A DNA stretch of 64,000 bases from NCBI GenBank assembly GCA_947683425.1, contig CANTUQ010000073.1, positions 18,636,001 through 18,700,000 on the forward strand, read 5' to 3'. Made by a program: the position numbers and the translations under genes. The notes below the pieces were generated by a model. The model searched no databases. It was not told the DNA's origin and saw only the letters and a list, made by a program, of their open reading frames with translations. Below, one piece after another: positions 41,785 through 54,270 of the stretch; the first letter of the stretch is position 1; every line of letters starts with the position of its first letter. The DNA is from Excoecaria cochinchinensis (taxonomy: Eukaryota; Streptophyta; Magnoliopsida; Malpighiales; Euphorbiaceae).

Positions 41785-44364
41785 TGTAACACCCCCTTCC
41801 CATACATAGGCGATCCCATCCGGTAAGGAGTGAGATGCCGTATGAGACAAGGTGTCACCAAGCAAAAACAAAGCAAACATACATTCATTCATTACATACA
41901 TACAGAAATATAGGATAATTAAAACTTTACAGAAAGGAAAGCAAAAGCTGATCATGCATTAATATAACAAACCATTACAATAATGTTCTGATCAACTAGC
42001 TGAAACCAAATATATTACATATCCAAAAAAAAATCTATGTACAAAAGCGGAAGCTGATACAAAACTGATACACGAGAGTTCTATACAAAAAGAATCATCA
42101 ACTATTACAAAATTAAGCCCTACACTAAACCCTTCTGTGTTGGCTTGATGGCGGCGACTCTCAGATCAAAACTCCTTCTGCACCTGCACGGGTAAAAACA
42201 CCGTGCTAAGCGATAAACGCTTAGTGGGGAAACACACACATAAATTATGAACGGCCATTCACAATGGTCGTCAAGGCATAACACATTCACAAATGCAAAA
42301 ACTGCAATAGCTTTAACAATATTCATAAAATCAAATGCTCACAAACTAAAACCATACATTTGCATCACAATTACATATCCATTTCCATATTAATTGAACA
42401 TATATCCCATCATTATACTCATTCTGATATCACCTGTAAATATTCAATTCAGAACAGAGCAATTCAATCAATTATTTAATGAACACCTGAAGAACACCTG
42501 CTGACTCTAGGTAGTGGATAACGAGTGTACTGAAGGTACCTTACGGGTATGAATCGAATACTGAGGGTACCACACAGGTACAAATCAAAAGTCATTTCAT
42601 TTTTTTATCAAAACACATTATTTGTATAATGAGGGGATCTTAAACAAGATCCTAATACTGGTGGGTTCGTGAGGAACCAAACGGAGACCTGATCGGGGTC
42701 CAAACTGAACTGAGGGCTGCAGCTAAAAGACTCTATTAGGCATGCCTAACTATCCACTTACTTGTCTCTAGCAGGTTATGCGTCATTCAAATCATATTTC
42801 AGAGTACAGAATAAAATTCATCTAAAGAATCATGATATCACTCATATCAAAGCATATAAAAGTATGACATGCATCATACAGCAGTATAAATTCATTCGAA
42901 GGAATTACGGAATCCAGTTATAAGTTAAAATCCGGGAAATTTCAGAAAATGGGCTGAACGGGGTGACGGGCGAGGTTAGCTGGTCACAAGGCGTGACTAG
43001 CGTCACAACTCGTGACTGGCCTCCTCACAAGGCTGGTCACGAGACGTGACTGAGGGTTACGCCTCGTGACTGGCTCCCTGGTCACGCGTGACTTGCCTAA
43101 TTCTTGCTGGTCACGAGTCGTGACTGGGAGTCACGTCTCGTGACTGGCTTCTTTGGGCTGGTCACGCATGACTGGCTTCTTTCTTCAGCTGGTCACGCGA
43201 CGTGACATCGGTGACTGCCCTCTCTCTTAGGCCGATCACGAGTCGTGACTGGGAGTCACGTCTCGTGACTGGCTTCTTTTAGCTGGTCAAGAGTTGTGAC
43301 AGGCAGCCACAACTCGTGACTGGCCTCACTCTGGCAGGTCACGAGTCGTGTCCGGAGGTCACGTCTTGTGACTTGCCTCTCTTTCTTGGCTATTCACGCG
43401 ACATAACCTGGAAAACGGGATTTCTACAGTAACTCGATTCCCAGTTTTCCAGAATTTCCCAGAACAAAGAAATCAATCCAAATTTGATTAAAAGTCATTC
43501 AAACCTGTTCTTACTTTACAGAAGACATTCCAAACAATATAACAATATATATACAACTCAATTCAGCATTTACACAACCAAATCAAGTATATATATATGC
43601 ATCAAGCTCTTCAAGATCATAAACCCTAGAATTTTACAGTAACCTCAAAATCACACAAATCATAACAAACAATTCCCAAACCTGAATTCTAAGCTTCACT
43701 TCACTTAGTCCCACTACTCCCAGCAATCTCCTTCCCTTTGGGATCGCGAGGAGCCTCAGCTAAACACAAACATCCAACAATGCAAACCCTAAGTTAAATC
43801 TAAACTCAAGGAAGAAGAAGAAGAAAAAGAAGAATAAGAGCAAGACCAAGATACGTACTTACCAAGTTAGGAGCAAGAGTGACCAATTTCCACAACCACA
43901 ATTTGATTTACAGTTAGCAATAATTAGGAAAGGGAAAAGGAAGAAGAAGATGGAGGTAGAAGGGAAAAACGTGAATCTGATCTTCCCTTCACTCTTCCTT
44001 CTTTTCTTTATTCATTTACCCTAACCTAATACACATGTCAATCTTTTGGTGGTGGAACTTGCTCACTCACACCTTAACTCCATACATCACACACATCTTA
44101 TGCACTCCTAACTTATACACCCTACAATGGTATGAACAAACACACACAAGCACTTCTCAACTTATAACACCATAATATGATATGCTCAAGTGCACACAAG
44201 CCATTCCCAATTAGTACACACACTAATGTCATACGTGCAACCACATACTAATAAAACCCAAAAATATGCATTTTACTAAACTACCCTCATGATATGCTGA
44301 ACACATGCACATGCATGCTCATACAGACAGGCTCATTCTACTAGGGGGCAAACGGGGTGTGACA
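41785..44364 (-). repeat. Solo LTR of a Tekay-like family related to A, in D gag
   Basis: 2580 bp with TG...CA ends and exact duplication GAGTC (41780-41784, 44365-44369), no internal region, hence a solo LTR left by LTR-LTR recombination. On the minus strand it shares blocks with the LTRs of A: AGGCATGCCTAATAGAGT, the TTTGGACCC...GATCAGG block, the CTAAGCG...CGCTTAG hairpin and CCGTGCAGGTG. Where A has TCGCGA palindromes this LTR has GTCACGAGTCGTGAC palindromes (about 42984-43400). Flanking sequence is AT-rich. Confidence 0.93.
42984..43400. repeat. GTCACGAGTCGTGAC palindrome cluster in solo LTR
   Basis: A dozen or so 15-bp palindromes of the forms GTCACGAGTCGTGAC and GTCACGTCTCGTGAC, often in pairs separated by TGGGA, with CTGG at the outer edges. 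The block sits at the LTR position occupied by TCGCGA words in the A family. Confidence 0.9.
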
Positions 44365-44369
44365 GAGTC

Positions 44370-46500
44370 CTATGCCAGGAAGGGATACAGCAATCAGGGG
44401 ACAGCCAAGCCAGTAAGTTCAAGCAGTGGTAACAGAGGTGGGAAGACAGCTGAGGTGTCTGTAACAGGCGTAAGTCAGAGATATTTCTCGAACTTGGGTA
44501 GGCCTTTATCATGGGTGCTGAAGAGGCTAGTAAAAGAAGGAAAACTGTGACCCCTATCACCTAGGCCGGCCAAGACCCAGGGACAGCCAGGGCACAAGGA
44601 GAATGAATACTGCGCATTTCACCAACATACCGGCCATTTGACGGATGATTGTATAACGCTAAGGCATCGGGTCCAAGATCTAATTGACAACAAGCAGATC
44701 ACCGATCCTGAGAAGAGAGAAAGCAAGAAGAAGTTCGGTTATAATATAGTGCCACCTCCAGTCTTTATGATTGGATCGAGCCTATCAGAGTGGTACGTGA
44801 TGCAAGATCTATATGGAAATGAGTATGTCGCTATTACTCGCCCTGCAGTGGATGGAGAAGGGGTTTCCGTGATGATAATAGACTGTTGGTCCACTAGTGA
44901 GAGTGGAGATGATAAAGATGAGAAAAATGGAGAGTTTACGGATCCGTGGGATTCAGAGGAAGAAGAAAGAGTAGAAGCAGTAACAAGAAGTGGGAGGGTC
45001 ATTCCAGAAGTTGAGAAGCAGCAAGACCCAGCACAAGCAATCACAGAGAAGGAGCCGAAAGAAAATTCAATAGTGAAGCAACTAAAAAAGACCACGGCTC
45101 AGATATCTATTTGGGACCTCTTGAGACAGTCCCCCTCTCACCGACAGAAGTTAGTTGAAGCATTGAGTGTATCCACCGTAGCAACTATAATCTCTCCATC
45201 CGAGCTTTTAGACCTTGTTAAAGGGGGATCCGGGGAGAAGTTGGTTTTTTCTGATGCAGACCTACCAACAGAGGGTCGCAACCACAACCGACCTTTATAC
45301 ATCAAGGCACAGATCAATGGTAAACACACCGCTTGCGTCATGGTTGATGATGGGTCGTCAATAAATGTTTGCCCTCTGGTGGCGCTTCAGGCCTTTGGGA
45401 TGGATGAGAGTATGTTAAGTAAATATGACCTGACCATCACTGCCTACGATAATTCTAGGAGGCAAGCATTGGGATCTTTCAAAGCTGTTGTAAAGACGGG
45501 GCCCATTGAGGCAGAAATGGATTTTGTGGTCTTGCCGATTCCAGCAAACTTCTTAGCTCTGCTTGGAAGACCGTGGTTCCATAAGTTAGGGGGAGTGCCA
45601 TCCACCTTACACCAGATAATTAAGATACCTCATGAAGGAGAGGTAGTGACGATTAAAGCAGCAAGAGAGAACCAAGTGTCTGCCTTGGAGATCTCTAATC
45701 AGCCATTCAGTGGCTTTCATGTATCGGTGATCGGAGAAGAACAAAGCTTAGAAGGTAGCCCTCAAGTGGTGAACATGCTAAAGAAGATGCACTTCCTCCC
45801 AGGGGCTAGTTTGCGAAAAGAGTCACAAGGGCGGCAGGATGCTATCACTACACGTGGTCATAAGAATCGAAAAGGGTTGGGCTACAAAGGAGAGTATAGT
45901 AAGAAGAAAGTGTCAGAGAAGATTCCCCATATTTCAGAGAGCTTTGTGCCATCATCATCGATTTGTGCTTACACCGGAGAAGAAGAGCCGCAATGGGTGG
46001 ACGGGAAGATCATCCCGGGATTTGAAATTTTCAACGATGTCTTTGATTGGGAGATCGGAGTTGTTAAAGCTGTAGAGAACTTTTGGAACGAGGAGATTAT
46101 GACCCAATGCAGCATCTGCGACAGGGATGAGCCCGAAGAGATCGTCACTGATAAGATGTTAGCCACTAAGCTCAAAGGGAAGGAGAAGATAGTGGAACCA
46201 GAGCCAAAGATTGAAGACCTCAAGATTTCACAAAATCAAGAAGCCAAAGCACAGTCGGCTGCAGCATCGGCGTTGACTGAAGTTGATAGTCATTTAGATT
46301 CTCTTTTTATGCCAGAACTCTTTGAGAACAATGTTAATGTTTCTAATTATGTTAATCAGATGAATAACTTTGCTTACTTGTGTGATGTTTCTGATGATTT
46401 CATTTCACATGATCATAAGCATGATGCATTCATTTTTTATATTAATTTAACTGGCACAACTGCATTTAATCTCGGAACTTTGGAAAATCCAAAGGAAATT
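44370..46500 (+). pseudogene. Element D gag end, nucleocapsid, spacer and protease
   Basis: It resumes the gag frame after the solo LTR. TGA at 44548-44550 replaces the CGA found in F. The zinc-knuckle-like motif is CAFHQHTGHLTDDC. An acidic spacer precedes protease with QISIWDLLRQSPSHRQKLVE; the active-site region is CVMVDDGSSINVCP and the late motif ALLGRPWFHKLGG. A linker with many Lys/Glu residues leads to RT. Compared with C, the protease region is unbroken. It stays in frame with pol, so Gag and Pol were one polyprotein, as in other Tat elements. Confidence 0.9.
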
Positions 46501-49500
46501 TTGCTAGCATCAGACATAACTCCTGAAGAGAGAATAAAATTTGAGAGAATATTAAAAAAATATGAAAAAGTCTTTGCCTGGACCTATGAGGATATGCCGG
46601 GAATAGATCGAGATGTTGCCGAACACGCCATCCCAACTTACCTAGAGTTTAAACCAGTCAAGCAAAAACTCCGGAGACTTAGGCCAGAATGGGCACGGAA
46701 AGTGAAAGAGGAGATTCATAAGTAGATTGAGGCTAAATTCCTGATAGAGGTTCAATACCCAACATGGTTAGCTAACGTGGTTCCTGTAGCTAAGAAAGAC
46801 GGTAAGGTTTGAGTATGCGTCGACTATCGAGACCTGAACAAAGCTTGCCCTAAGGATGATTTCCCGCTGCCTCATGTTGATGTGCTAGTAGATAGTGCTG
46901 CTGCTTGTATGATGTACAGCTTTGTGGATGGGTACGCAGGGTACATTCAAATCCTTAACAAGATAATGGATCGGATTAAGACAACCTCCATCACCGAGTG
47001 GGGGACATACGCCTATCGAGTTATGCCTTTTGGGTTAAAAAATGCAGGAGCAACTTATCAGAGGATGGCCACCAAGGTTCTCAATGACTTAATCCATAAA
47101 GAAGTAGAGGTGTATGTCAACGACATGATGATTAAGTCGGCTACTAGAGAAGGTCACTTTGAGTCTTTAGAAAAGTTCTTTCAAAGGATCAGCAAGTATA
47201 ATCTGCGCCTCAACCCCAAGAAGTGCATTTTTGGAGTTACATCAGGAAAGTTGCTAGGCCATGTAGTAAGCCAGAGGGGAATTGAGGTAGATCCCGATAA
47301 AGTCAAAGCCATAAGAGAGATGCCGATGCCCAAGAAGGAGAAGGACGTCAGAAGTTTCCTAGGAAAGCTTTAGTATATTAGCCAGTTTATTGCCAAGCTA
47401 GCTTCAGTATGTGAGCCTATTTTCAAGCTTCTTAGGAAGAATCAGCCGGGGGTATGGAACGATGACTGTCAATTGGCCTTTGACACCATTAAGGAGTATT
47501 TGTTAAATCCTCCGGTGTTAAGACCACCACGCCGTCCCAAACCACTAATCCTGTACCTGGCTGTGGAAGATAACTCAGTGGGTGCTATGATGTCTCAGGA
47601 AGATGATTTTTGTGTAGAGTTTGCCGTTTACTATCTTAGCAAGAAATTCCTGCCTTATGAAGCCAAATATGTAGAGGTGGAAAATATTTATTTAGTAGTT
47701 ATCTGGGCTTCTAAGAAGTTGCGACACTACTTTCATTCCTTCAAGGTACAAACGGTTGCCAAACATAATCCGCTCAGATACCTCCAAGAAGTACCCTCTC
47801 TACTAGGGAAGATGGGAAGATGGTTACTGCTGTTGCAGGAATTTAACATTGAGTACATAACCAGGAAAACCATTAAGGGAAGAGCCGTAGCGGAGTTCTT
47901 AGCCGAGCATCCTATTGAGGGAGATCAGTTTGAATACAACTTCCCAGATGAAGATGTCACGGCCATAGCAGTGCAAGGGTGGCAATTATTCTCTGATGGA
48001 GCAGTCAATAATAAGGGAGCAGGCGTTGGAGTTATTCTTACGACCCCAGATGGTGAAAGGCTACCATTGGCTAAGAAGCTGAGGTATAAGGCTACCAATA
48101 ATGAAGCAGAATATGAAGCTTACATCTTTGGATTGGAAGCATTACTCGCTCTGGGGGCAAAGACCGCAGAAGTATTCGGAGATTCTTCCTTGGTAATCCA
48201 TCAGATCAGAAGGGAGTGGTCAGTCAAGGAAGAAAGGCTGTTGCCTTACGTAAAGCACTTGAGAACGTTGAGCAGCCAGTTTGAGATTTGCACTTTTCAC
48301 TTCATCCCCAAAGACAAAAATCAGTTAGCCGATGCTCTAGCAACATTAGTGTCTATGTGGGATAACCCAACAGGAGTTGCGATGAAACCCGTGCCGATTT
48401 ATAGTTCGGAAAGACCTTGCTTTGAAGCTGAACAGGTGATGGACATTGAGGCCACTGATGGAAATCCATGGTATTATGACATTTAGAATTATTTAGAGAG
48501 ATCAGTCTTTCCAGAGGAAGCCACTGAGAAGGACCAAAGAATGATCAGGAAGTTATCCACTCAATTCATCAGTGTTAATGGCACTTTGTACAAAAGGCAA
48601 GCTGATGGTATCCAGTTAAGATGTCTGGCAGAGAAAGAAGCTAAAAGAGTTATGGAAGAGGTTCATGTCGGGGTTTGTGGAGCTCACATGAATGGCTTAG
48701 CCTTAGCAAAGAAGATCATGCGCCAAGGGTTTTATTGGCTCACAATGGATACAGATTGTTCAAAATTTATGAAGCAATGCCAGTTATGCCAATAGTACGC
48801 GAATTTGAGGCATGTGCCAGTTTCAGAGTTACATAACTTAACATCTCCATGGCCATTTGCAGCGTGGGGAATAGACATCATAGGCGAAATCCATCCTACG
48901 GCTTCTAATGGGCATAGATTCATCATAGTTGCCATTGACTACTTCACTAAGTGGGTTGAGGCTAAATCTTTCAAGAAGGTTGATGCAAAGGATATGGCTA
49001 AGTTCATTGAGCGGAATTTGATATGCAGATATGATCTCCCACATCACATTGTGTCTGATAATGGGGTGCAATTCCTAGCAGAGACTAAACAAATGCTCCA
49101 GAAATATGGGATCCAACATCATAAGTCTTCTCCTTACCGTCCTCACGCAAACGGTGCAGTTGAAGCGGCGAATAAGAATGTGAAGATAATTTTGGCCAAG
49201 ATGGTTCAGAACTATAAGGATTGGGCAGAAAAGCTACCCTTCGTACTTTGGGGTTATAGAACAACAGTCAGAACCTCTATGGGGGCAACACCATTCTCTC
49301 TGCTATATGGAACTGAAGCAGTCCTGCCGGTTGAAATTGAGCTGAAATCATTGAGGGTAGTCATGGAAGCTGAGACTCCTGAAGTAGAATGGGCACAACA
49401 ACGTTTGTCACAGCTAAATTTGTTGGATGAAGACAGGTTACGAGCCTATTACCACAACCAAGTTTATCAAAAGAGGCTGGCTCGGTCATTTTGCAAGAAA

Positions 49501-49713
49501 GTACGAAAGCATCCGTTGAAGGAGGGGGATTTGGTCTTTAAGATGATGAGACCGGGAGTTCCAGACATACGAGGAAAATTCAGACCAACCTGGGAAGGTC
49601 CATTCATTTTGAAAAAGTTGCTAACAAAAGAAGCAGCAATTTTAGCAGACAGTGATGGGAATGAGTTCAAGGACCCGGTCAATGTCGATAGACTTAAAAG
49701 GTTCCATGGCTAA
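46501..49713 (+). pseudogene. Element D RT, RNase H, archaeal-like RNase H and integrase
   Basis: One frame with stops at 46723 (TAG), 46810 (TGA), 47371, 48484 and 48793 (all TAG). RT: VCVDYRDLNKACPKDDFPLP, VMPFGLKNAGATYQRM; the active site reads YVNDMM where the lineage has YVDD, so RT is catalytically dead. Ty3-type RNase H is at about 47500-47900 (YLSKKFLPYEAKYVEVE). The archaeal-like RNase H is at about 47980-48370, with FSDGAVNNKGAGVGVIL, NNEAEYEAYIFGL, FGDSSLV and NQLADALA. Integrase: CGAHMNG, CQLCQ, WGIDIIGEIHP, VSDNGVQF, GAVEAANKNVK. Ends with VNVDRLKRFHG. The second RNase H is diagnostic of Tat. Not functional as it stands. Confidence 0.93.
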
Positions 49714-49743
49714 AGACCAAAAAATAAAAAAAAAGAGAATAAA

Positions 49744-50417
49744 TGCCCCGCGGGTTGAAAACCGAAAAAAAAGGCGGCCTTGCTAAAATTGGGTGCTCTG
49801 TCAGGGTGAAAACCGAAAAAAGGCATCCTGGGCAAAAATTAAGAGCCAAGAGAAAATATTCAATCGAGAAAACCCGAGAGGGCCGATTGATAACAGGAGT
49901 TTGATGCTGACAAAATCCACTCCGAGATTAGGTGTAGTCATATGCTTTTGAATTCTTATCAAATGAAAATCATGTATGATGAAATCATATAGAAATGTAC
50001 ACAATTTTGCAATGAATAAAAGAATATATTTTCATTGATCTTTCAATTTTGTATTAAAAAGAAATATACCAATTGTTCATCTAATGATTATTGCTCAGTC
50101 CTTCATTGGATATGTGCTTTTTGCTCTTAACAGAAGCTTTGATGATGACCTTCTCTTAAAAAAAAAAGCCGTTAGAGATGAAAACCGTAACTGGCTCTCT
50201 AAGTAAAAGTTAGGCCAAAGGGCAGGGTGAAAACCTGGAAACAGGCAGTCTGCCCTACAAAAACAAAATATAAATATAAAATGAACAAAAGCCGCTGGAT
50301 TGGGTTAGGTCCATTTCAGGAAAAAATTAGGCAAAGGGTTGTGTGAAAATCCCCTAAGGGACGCATTTCCCGCAAAGAAAAGCTAGTGTGAAAATCCACA
50401 AAGGACGCACTAGCTTT
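49744..50417 (+). ncRNA. Series of seven related hairpins in D 3' UTR
   Basis: Units at about 49746-49783 (weak), 49799-49834, 49860-49890, 50172-50202, 50219-50256, 50336-50371 and 50379-50417. The common plan is: outer stem; a 5' internal-loop strand containing GAAAA; inner stem YCC/GGR; small loop; a 3' internal-loop strand of C, CG or similar; then the closing arm. Outer stems differ entirely: CAGGGT/ATCCTG, TCAATCG/CGATTGA, TTAGAGA/TCTCTAA, AGGGCAG/CTGCCCT, AAAGCTAGTG/CACTAGCTTT. They lie in the transcript between the pol stop and the 3' LTR and recur in F and G. No known RNA family is recognised; retroviral export elements with repeated internal loops are a possible analogy (inference). 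Confidence 0.75.
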
Positions 50418-50821
50418 AAAACAATGACATTCAATGCCTGGAGCAATAGGGCAGCGTTACTTCAGATAATCCTATTTCAATCAGTTAACACACAACACAG
50501 AACGTGAATCCCGGGTAAATGATCATTGACCAAGGGGGCAAAGGATATACATCGGACGTCTCTTTCAGAAAACTTGTCGACGATCCTCAGGATTCAGGGG
50601 GCATGAGAGAGCAGGCAAGCTACAACCTCAGCAAAACTTGGACCACTTAGGGCACAATCTATACATTTTTGCAAGCATTTGCATTCCATATCATACACAC
50701 GTGATTTCTTGTATATTCCTATGCATACAATCTTGCAGGAGAAATAGGCGTGGAACACCAACAAAAGCCGAGTGATGACACCAGTCCAAGCATCTAAAGG
50801 AGCACAGCTAAAAAAAAAAAT

Positions 50822-51215
50822 TCACAGCGGTTAGCACGATGGCGGCACTACCCACAAGAGGTTAGCACGACCACGGCACTACCAATTCACAGAGGTTAGC
50901 ACGATGGCGGCACTACCCACAAGAGGTTAGCACGACCACGGCACTACCAATTCACAGAGGTTAGCACGATGGCGGCACTACCCACAAGAGGTTAGCACGA
51001 CCACGGCACTACCAATTCACAGATGTTAGCACGATGGCGGCACTACCCACAAGAGGTTAGCACGACCACGGTATTACCAACTCACAGCGGTTAGCACGAT
51101 GGCGGCACTACCCACAAGAGGTTAGCGCGACCACGGCATTACCAACTTATCAACAGTTAGCACGATGGTGGCATTACCCACAAGAGGTTAGCATGACCAC
51201 CGCATTACCAGCTAC
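50822..51215. repeat. 65-bp tandem array in D 3' UTR
   Basis: About six 65-bp units, each of two half-units: GGTTAGCACGATGGCGGCAC and GGTTAGCACGACCACGGCAC, each followed by TACC. It lies between the hairpins and the 3' LTR. Element F has related half-units (GGTTTGCACGATGGCGG). The last units are more diverged. Confidence 0.93.
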
Positions 51216-51338
51216 AACCAAAAGACAGCAACAGCTATCATCATAACTCCATCAAGCAGGAAGATCGCCGCTTCAGGTACGCGTTTCTTTCCTTTTCCTG
51301 AATTTTGGCTCACCTAGGCACCCATGCACTAGCCTCTC

Positions 51339-51354
51339 CAAAATTGGGGGCAAC
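51339..51354 (+). promoter_or_regulatory. Element D polypurine tract region
   Basis: AAAATTGGGGGCAAC directly precedes the LTR. The 60 bases before it (GGCTCACCTAGGCACC and onward) are conserved in F and G, suggesting a functional 3' module. Confidence 0.75.
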
Positions 51355-53704
51355 TGTAGACACCGGGTCTCGAGTAGCCTTGATCAAGATTACCCGATGA
51401 TGAAATTTAGCTATACCGGCTTATAGGTAAAAAGATTGGAGTTCGGAAGTAATTTTCCTTGTCTTTTCATTAAGTAAAAATTGTATTTTAAAAATTTTTA
51501 AAAATATTTTTTAAAATTATTTTGGAGAAGAAAAAAGTGTTTTAAGTTGAGGGTATTTTATTATTTTTTTTTTTTAAAAAAAAAGTGTGTGAAAAATGAT
51601 GAAAAAATGGTGAAAAAAATTGAGGGAAAAAATAGCGAAAAAAAGGCGACGGCCAAGGGCAGTCGCGAATCTCCGTGCGCGGAACGCTGCGGAGCGCGCG
51701 CTCCACGCGACCGACGCCCTGGGCATCGGTCGCTCGCTCCGCGCACAAACTCGGCACAACAACGCGCGAAAACGTGCGCGAGTCGCCGTTTGACGCCGAT
51801 TTTCTCCCCCATTTCGCCCACTTCGCCCATTTTTCAACTCCCACTTGATTTTTAACCGTTTTTGGACGGTTTTGGGTGGTTTTTGGGTAGATTTTTGAGG
51901 GTTAAAACACTAGAAAAAATGGAGATTTGGGGGAGACGAACTAAGAACATTTAGAGAGGAAAAAAACTGAATTTTGGAGCTTATGAGTTGAGAGAAAAAA
52001 TCCATCTTACACACTTGTTTCCAAGAGTTTTTCTTCAAGTTTTCAAGCTATTTTCTAAGCATTTTCACAAGAGAAGACAAGGAATTCAACACTTCTACCT
52101 TCAATTCTTCAAGAGTAAATTTGAGGGTAATTATTCTTGGTTTTACTCATTAATTCTCTTGTTAATTTCATTTATTTTTGCTTCCAATTAACATATTAAA
52201 CATGTAAATTCTCTTAGTCTCCATATTCTTCTTTTTTATATCTTCAATTGTTCATTTAATAAGTAAACTCTTTAAATTCTATTATCTTATTTTCATGTCA
52301 AATTAGTTTTTGTCCATGTTATTATGCATGTTTAATTTAGTTTGTTAATATCTTTGATCTCTTTATGTTATATTATGATTATTATTGCATGTGTTAATTC
52401 TCATTAAGATTTTTATTAGACTTGTTTATTGCTATCATTAGATGCTAGTATCACTATTATCATTAATGTTATTGTTCATATTTTGCATGCATGTTATCCT
52501 TTATTATTAATAAATTGCATTTGCCATGATGTTATCTCACTTTATGCTTGTTAAATTGCATCATAATTATTTTTATGCATGTTATAGTATCTTATGTATG
52601 TTATATGGTCATTATACATATTATCTTTTAGGTCATCTCATCTCTTTGGGTTAATTGCTAACACGAATCTCTTCTATTTTATTTTTTGGTTGCAAATCAT
52701 TGTTTTATTCTCATTTGAGCACCAATGCACGAGAAGGAGGATATGCGGAGTTTGGTATTTTCATTGCACATTTTCCATTCTCATTTTATTTATATTTCCT
52801 TGTATATATTCGTTGAATAAAATGTTTTTTTATGCACGCATGAATAAAAACCACACAAATATTTCTAATAAATTAATTTGGATTTTTCATAATAAATGGG
52901 ACCAATGTCCTAATTTTCATCCCAAATAAATCATCACATCCAAAGTGTTTTCTTTAATTGGGCATGCGGGGACCAAAGTCCTCATAATTAATAAATTCCC
53001 CGGTTTTATGTATGTTTGCACTTTCAAATGGGAGTTGTATTCCGCTCCTGGTATTATTGTAATTTATCTTTGATGCTATTTTTGATATGTTTATCTTACC
53101 GCTTTCAATGTGAATATTTGTGCTTTTAAATTAAAATTGCATCATGTGGAGAGAGAGTGAGTTAATAAACTCAAAGCCAAATTATAAAATTAATCAAGGT
53201 AGAAATAGATGCGAAGTCCCGAACCCATTCTCTAGTCTTTGGGCTCAAAGAGGCTAAAGGTTTACCCTCCAAGACACCTCTTATGTCACGAGACTTAGAC
53301 ATTAATCCTAGGCTCCTTTGGGCGAGAGATTTAACCTCCAAGACCGCTTTGGCTTGCCCAAAATGGATAAAAGCGTTGTCTTTGGACTTAAGGAGGCGAG
53401 AGGTTTACCCTCCAAGATCCTTCTTATGCTCTATGACCTAACAAATCCTAGGCTCCTTTGGGCGAGAGGTTTACCCTCCAAGACCCCTTCAGCTTGCCCA
53501 AAATGGATGAAAGCGCTGTCTTAGGCTCTCCGAGGCGAGAGAAACTTTCCCAATGTTTTATTGGGTGGCGACTCCATGAAACCTCCTTGTTGCCCAAAAT
53601 AGACGCACTTGTAATTCGTTACAAGCTGTCAACGGACCTCAAATGCCCAATCGCCCTCAAGTGGGCGGTCAAGGGGTGCCCACGCGGGTCCGGCGCATGT
53701 CACA
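51355..53704 (+). repeat. Element D 3' LTR
   Basis: 2350 bp, ends GCATGTCACA. Differences from the 5' LTR are few except in the palindrome island (about 51645-51790), which has an extra CCAAGGGCAGTCG and a longer CGACCGACGCCCTGGGC segment. It is followed by CGATA, which does not match the left flank. Confidence 0.94.

Positions 53705-54270
<566 letters not shown>

Larger units (their letters stand above)
37578..53704 (+). mobile_element. Element D: Tat-type retrotransposon with nested solo LTR
   Basis: LTRs 37578-39870 and 51355-53704 (TGTAGACACCGG...TGTCACA) flank an internal region with primer site, leader, gag, protease, RT, two RNase H domains and integrase, then a 3' UTR with hairpins and a tandem array. 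The archaeal-like second RNase H after the Ty3-type one marks the Tat lineage (Ogre/Retand group). gag-pol is one continuous frame once the solo LTR and its duplication are removed, with seven premature stops and no frameshift. Flanks do not match (GTGAC left, CGATA right), so the two ends may come from different integrations. Confidence 0.93.
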
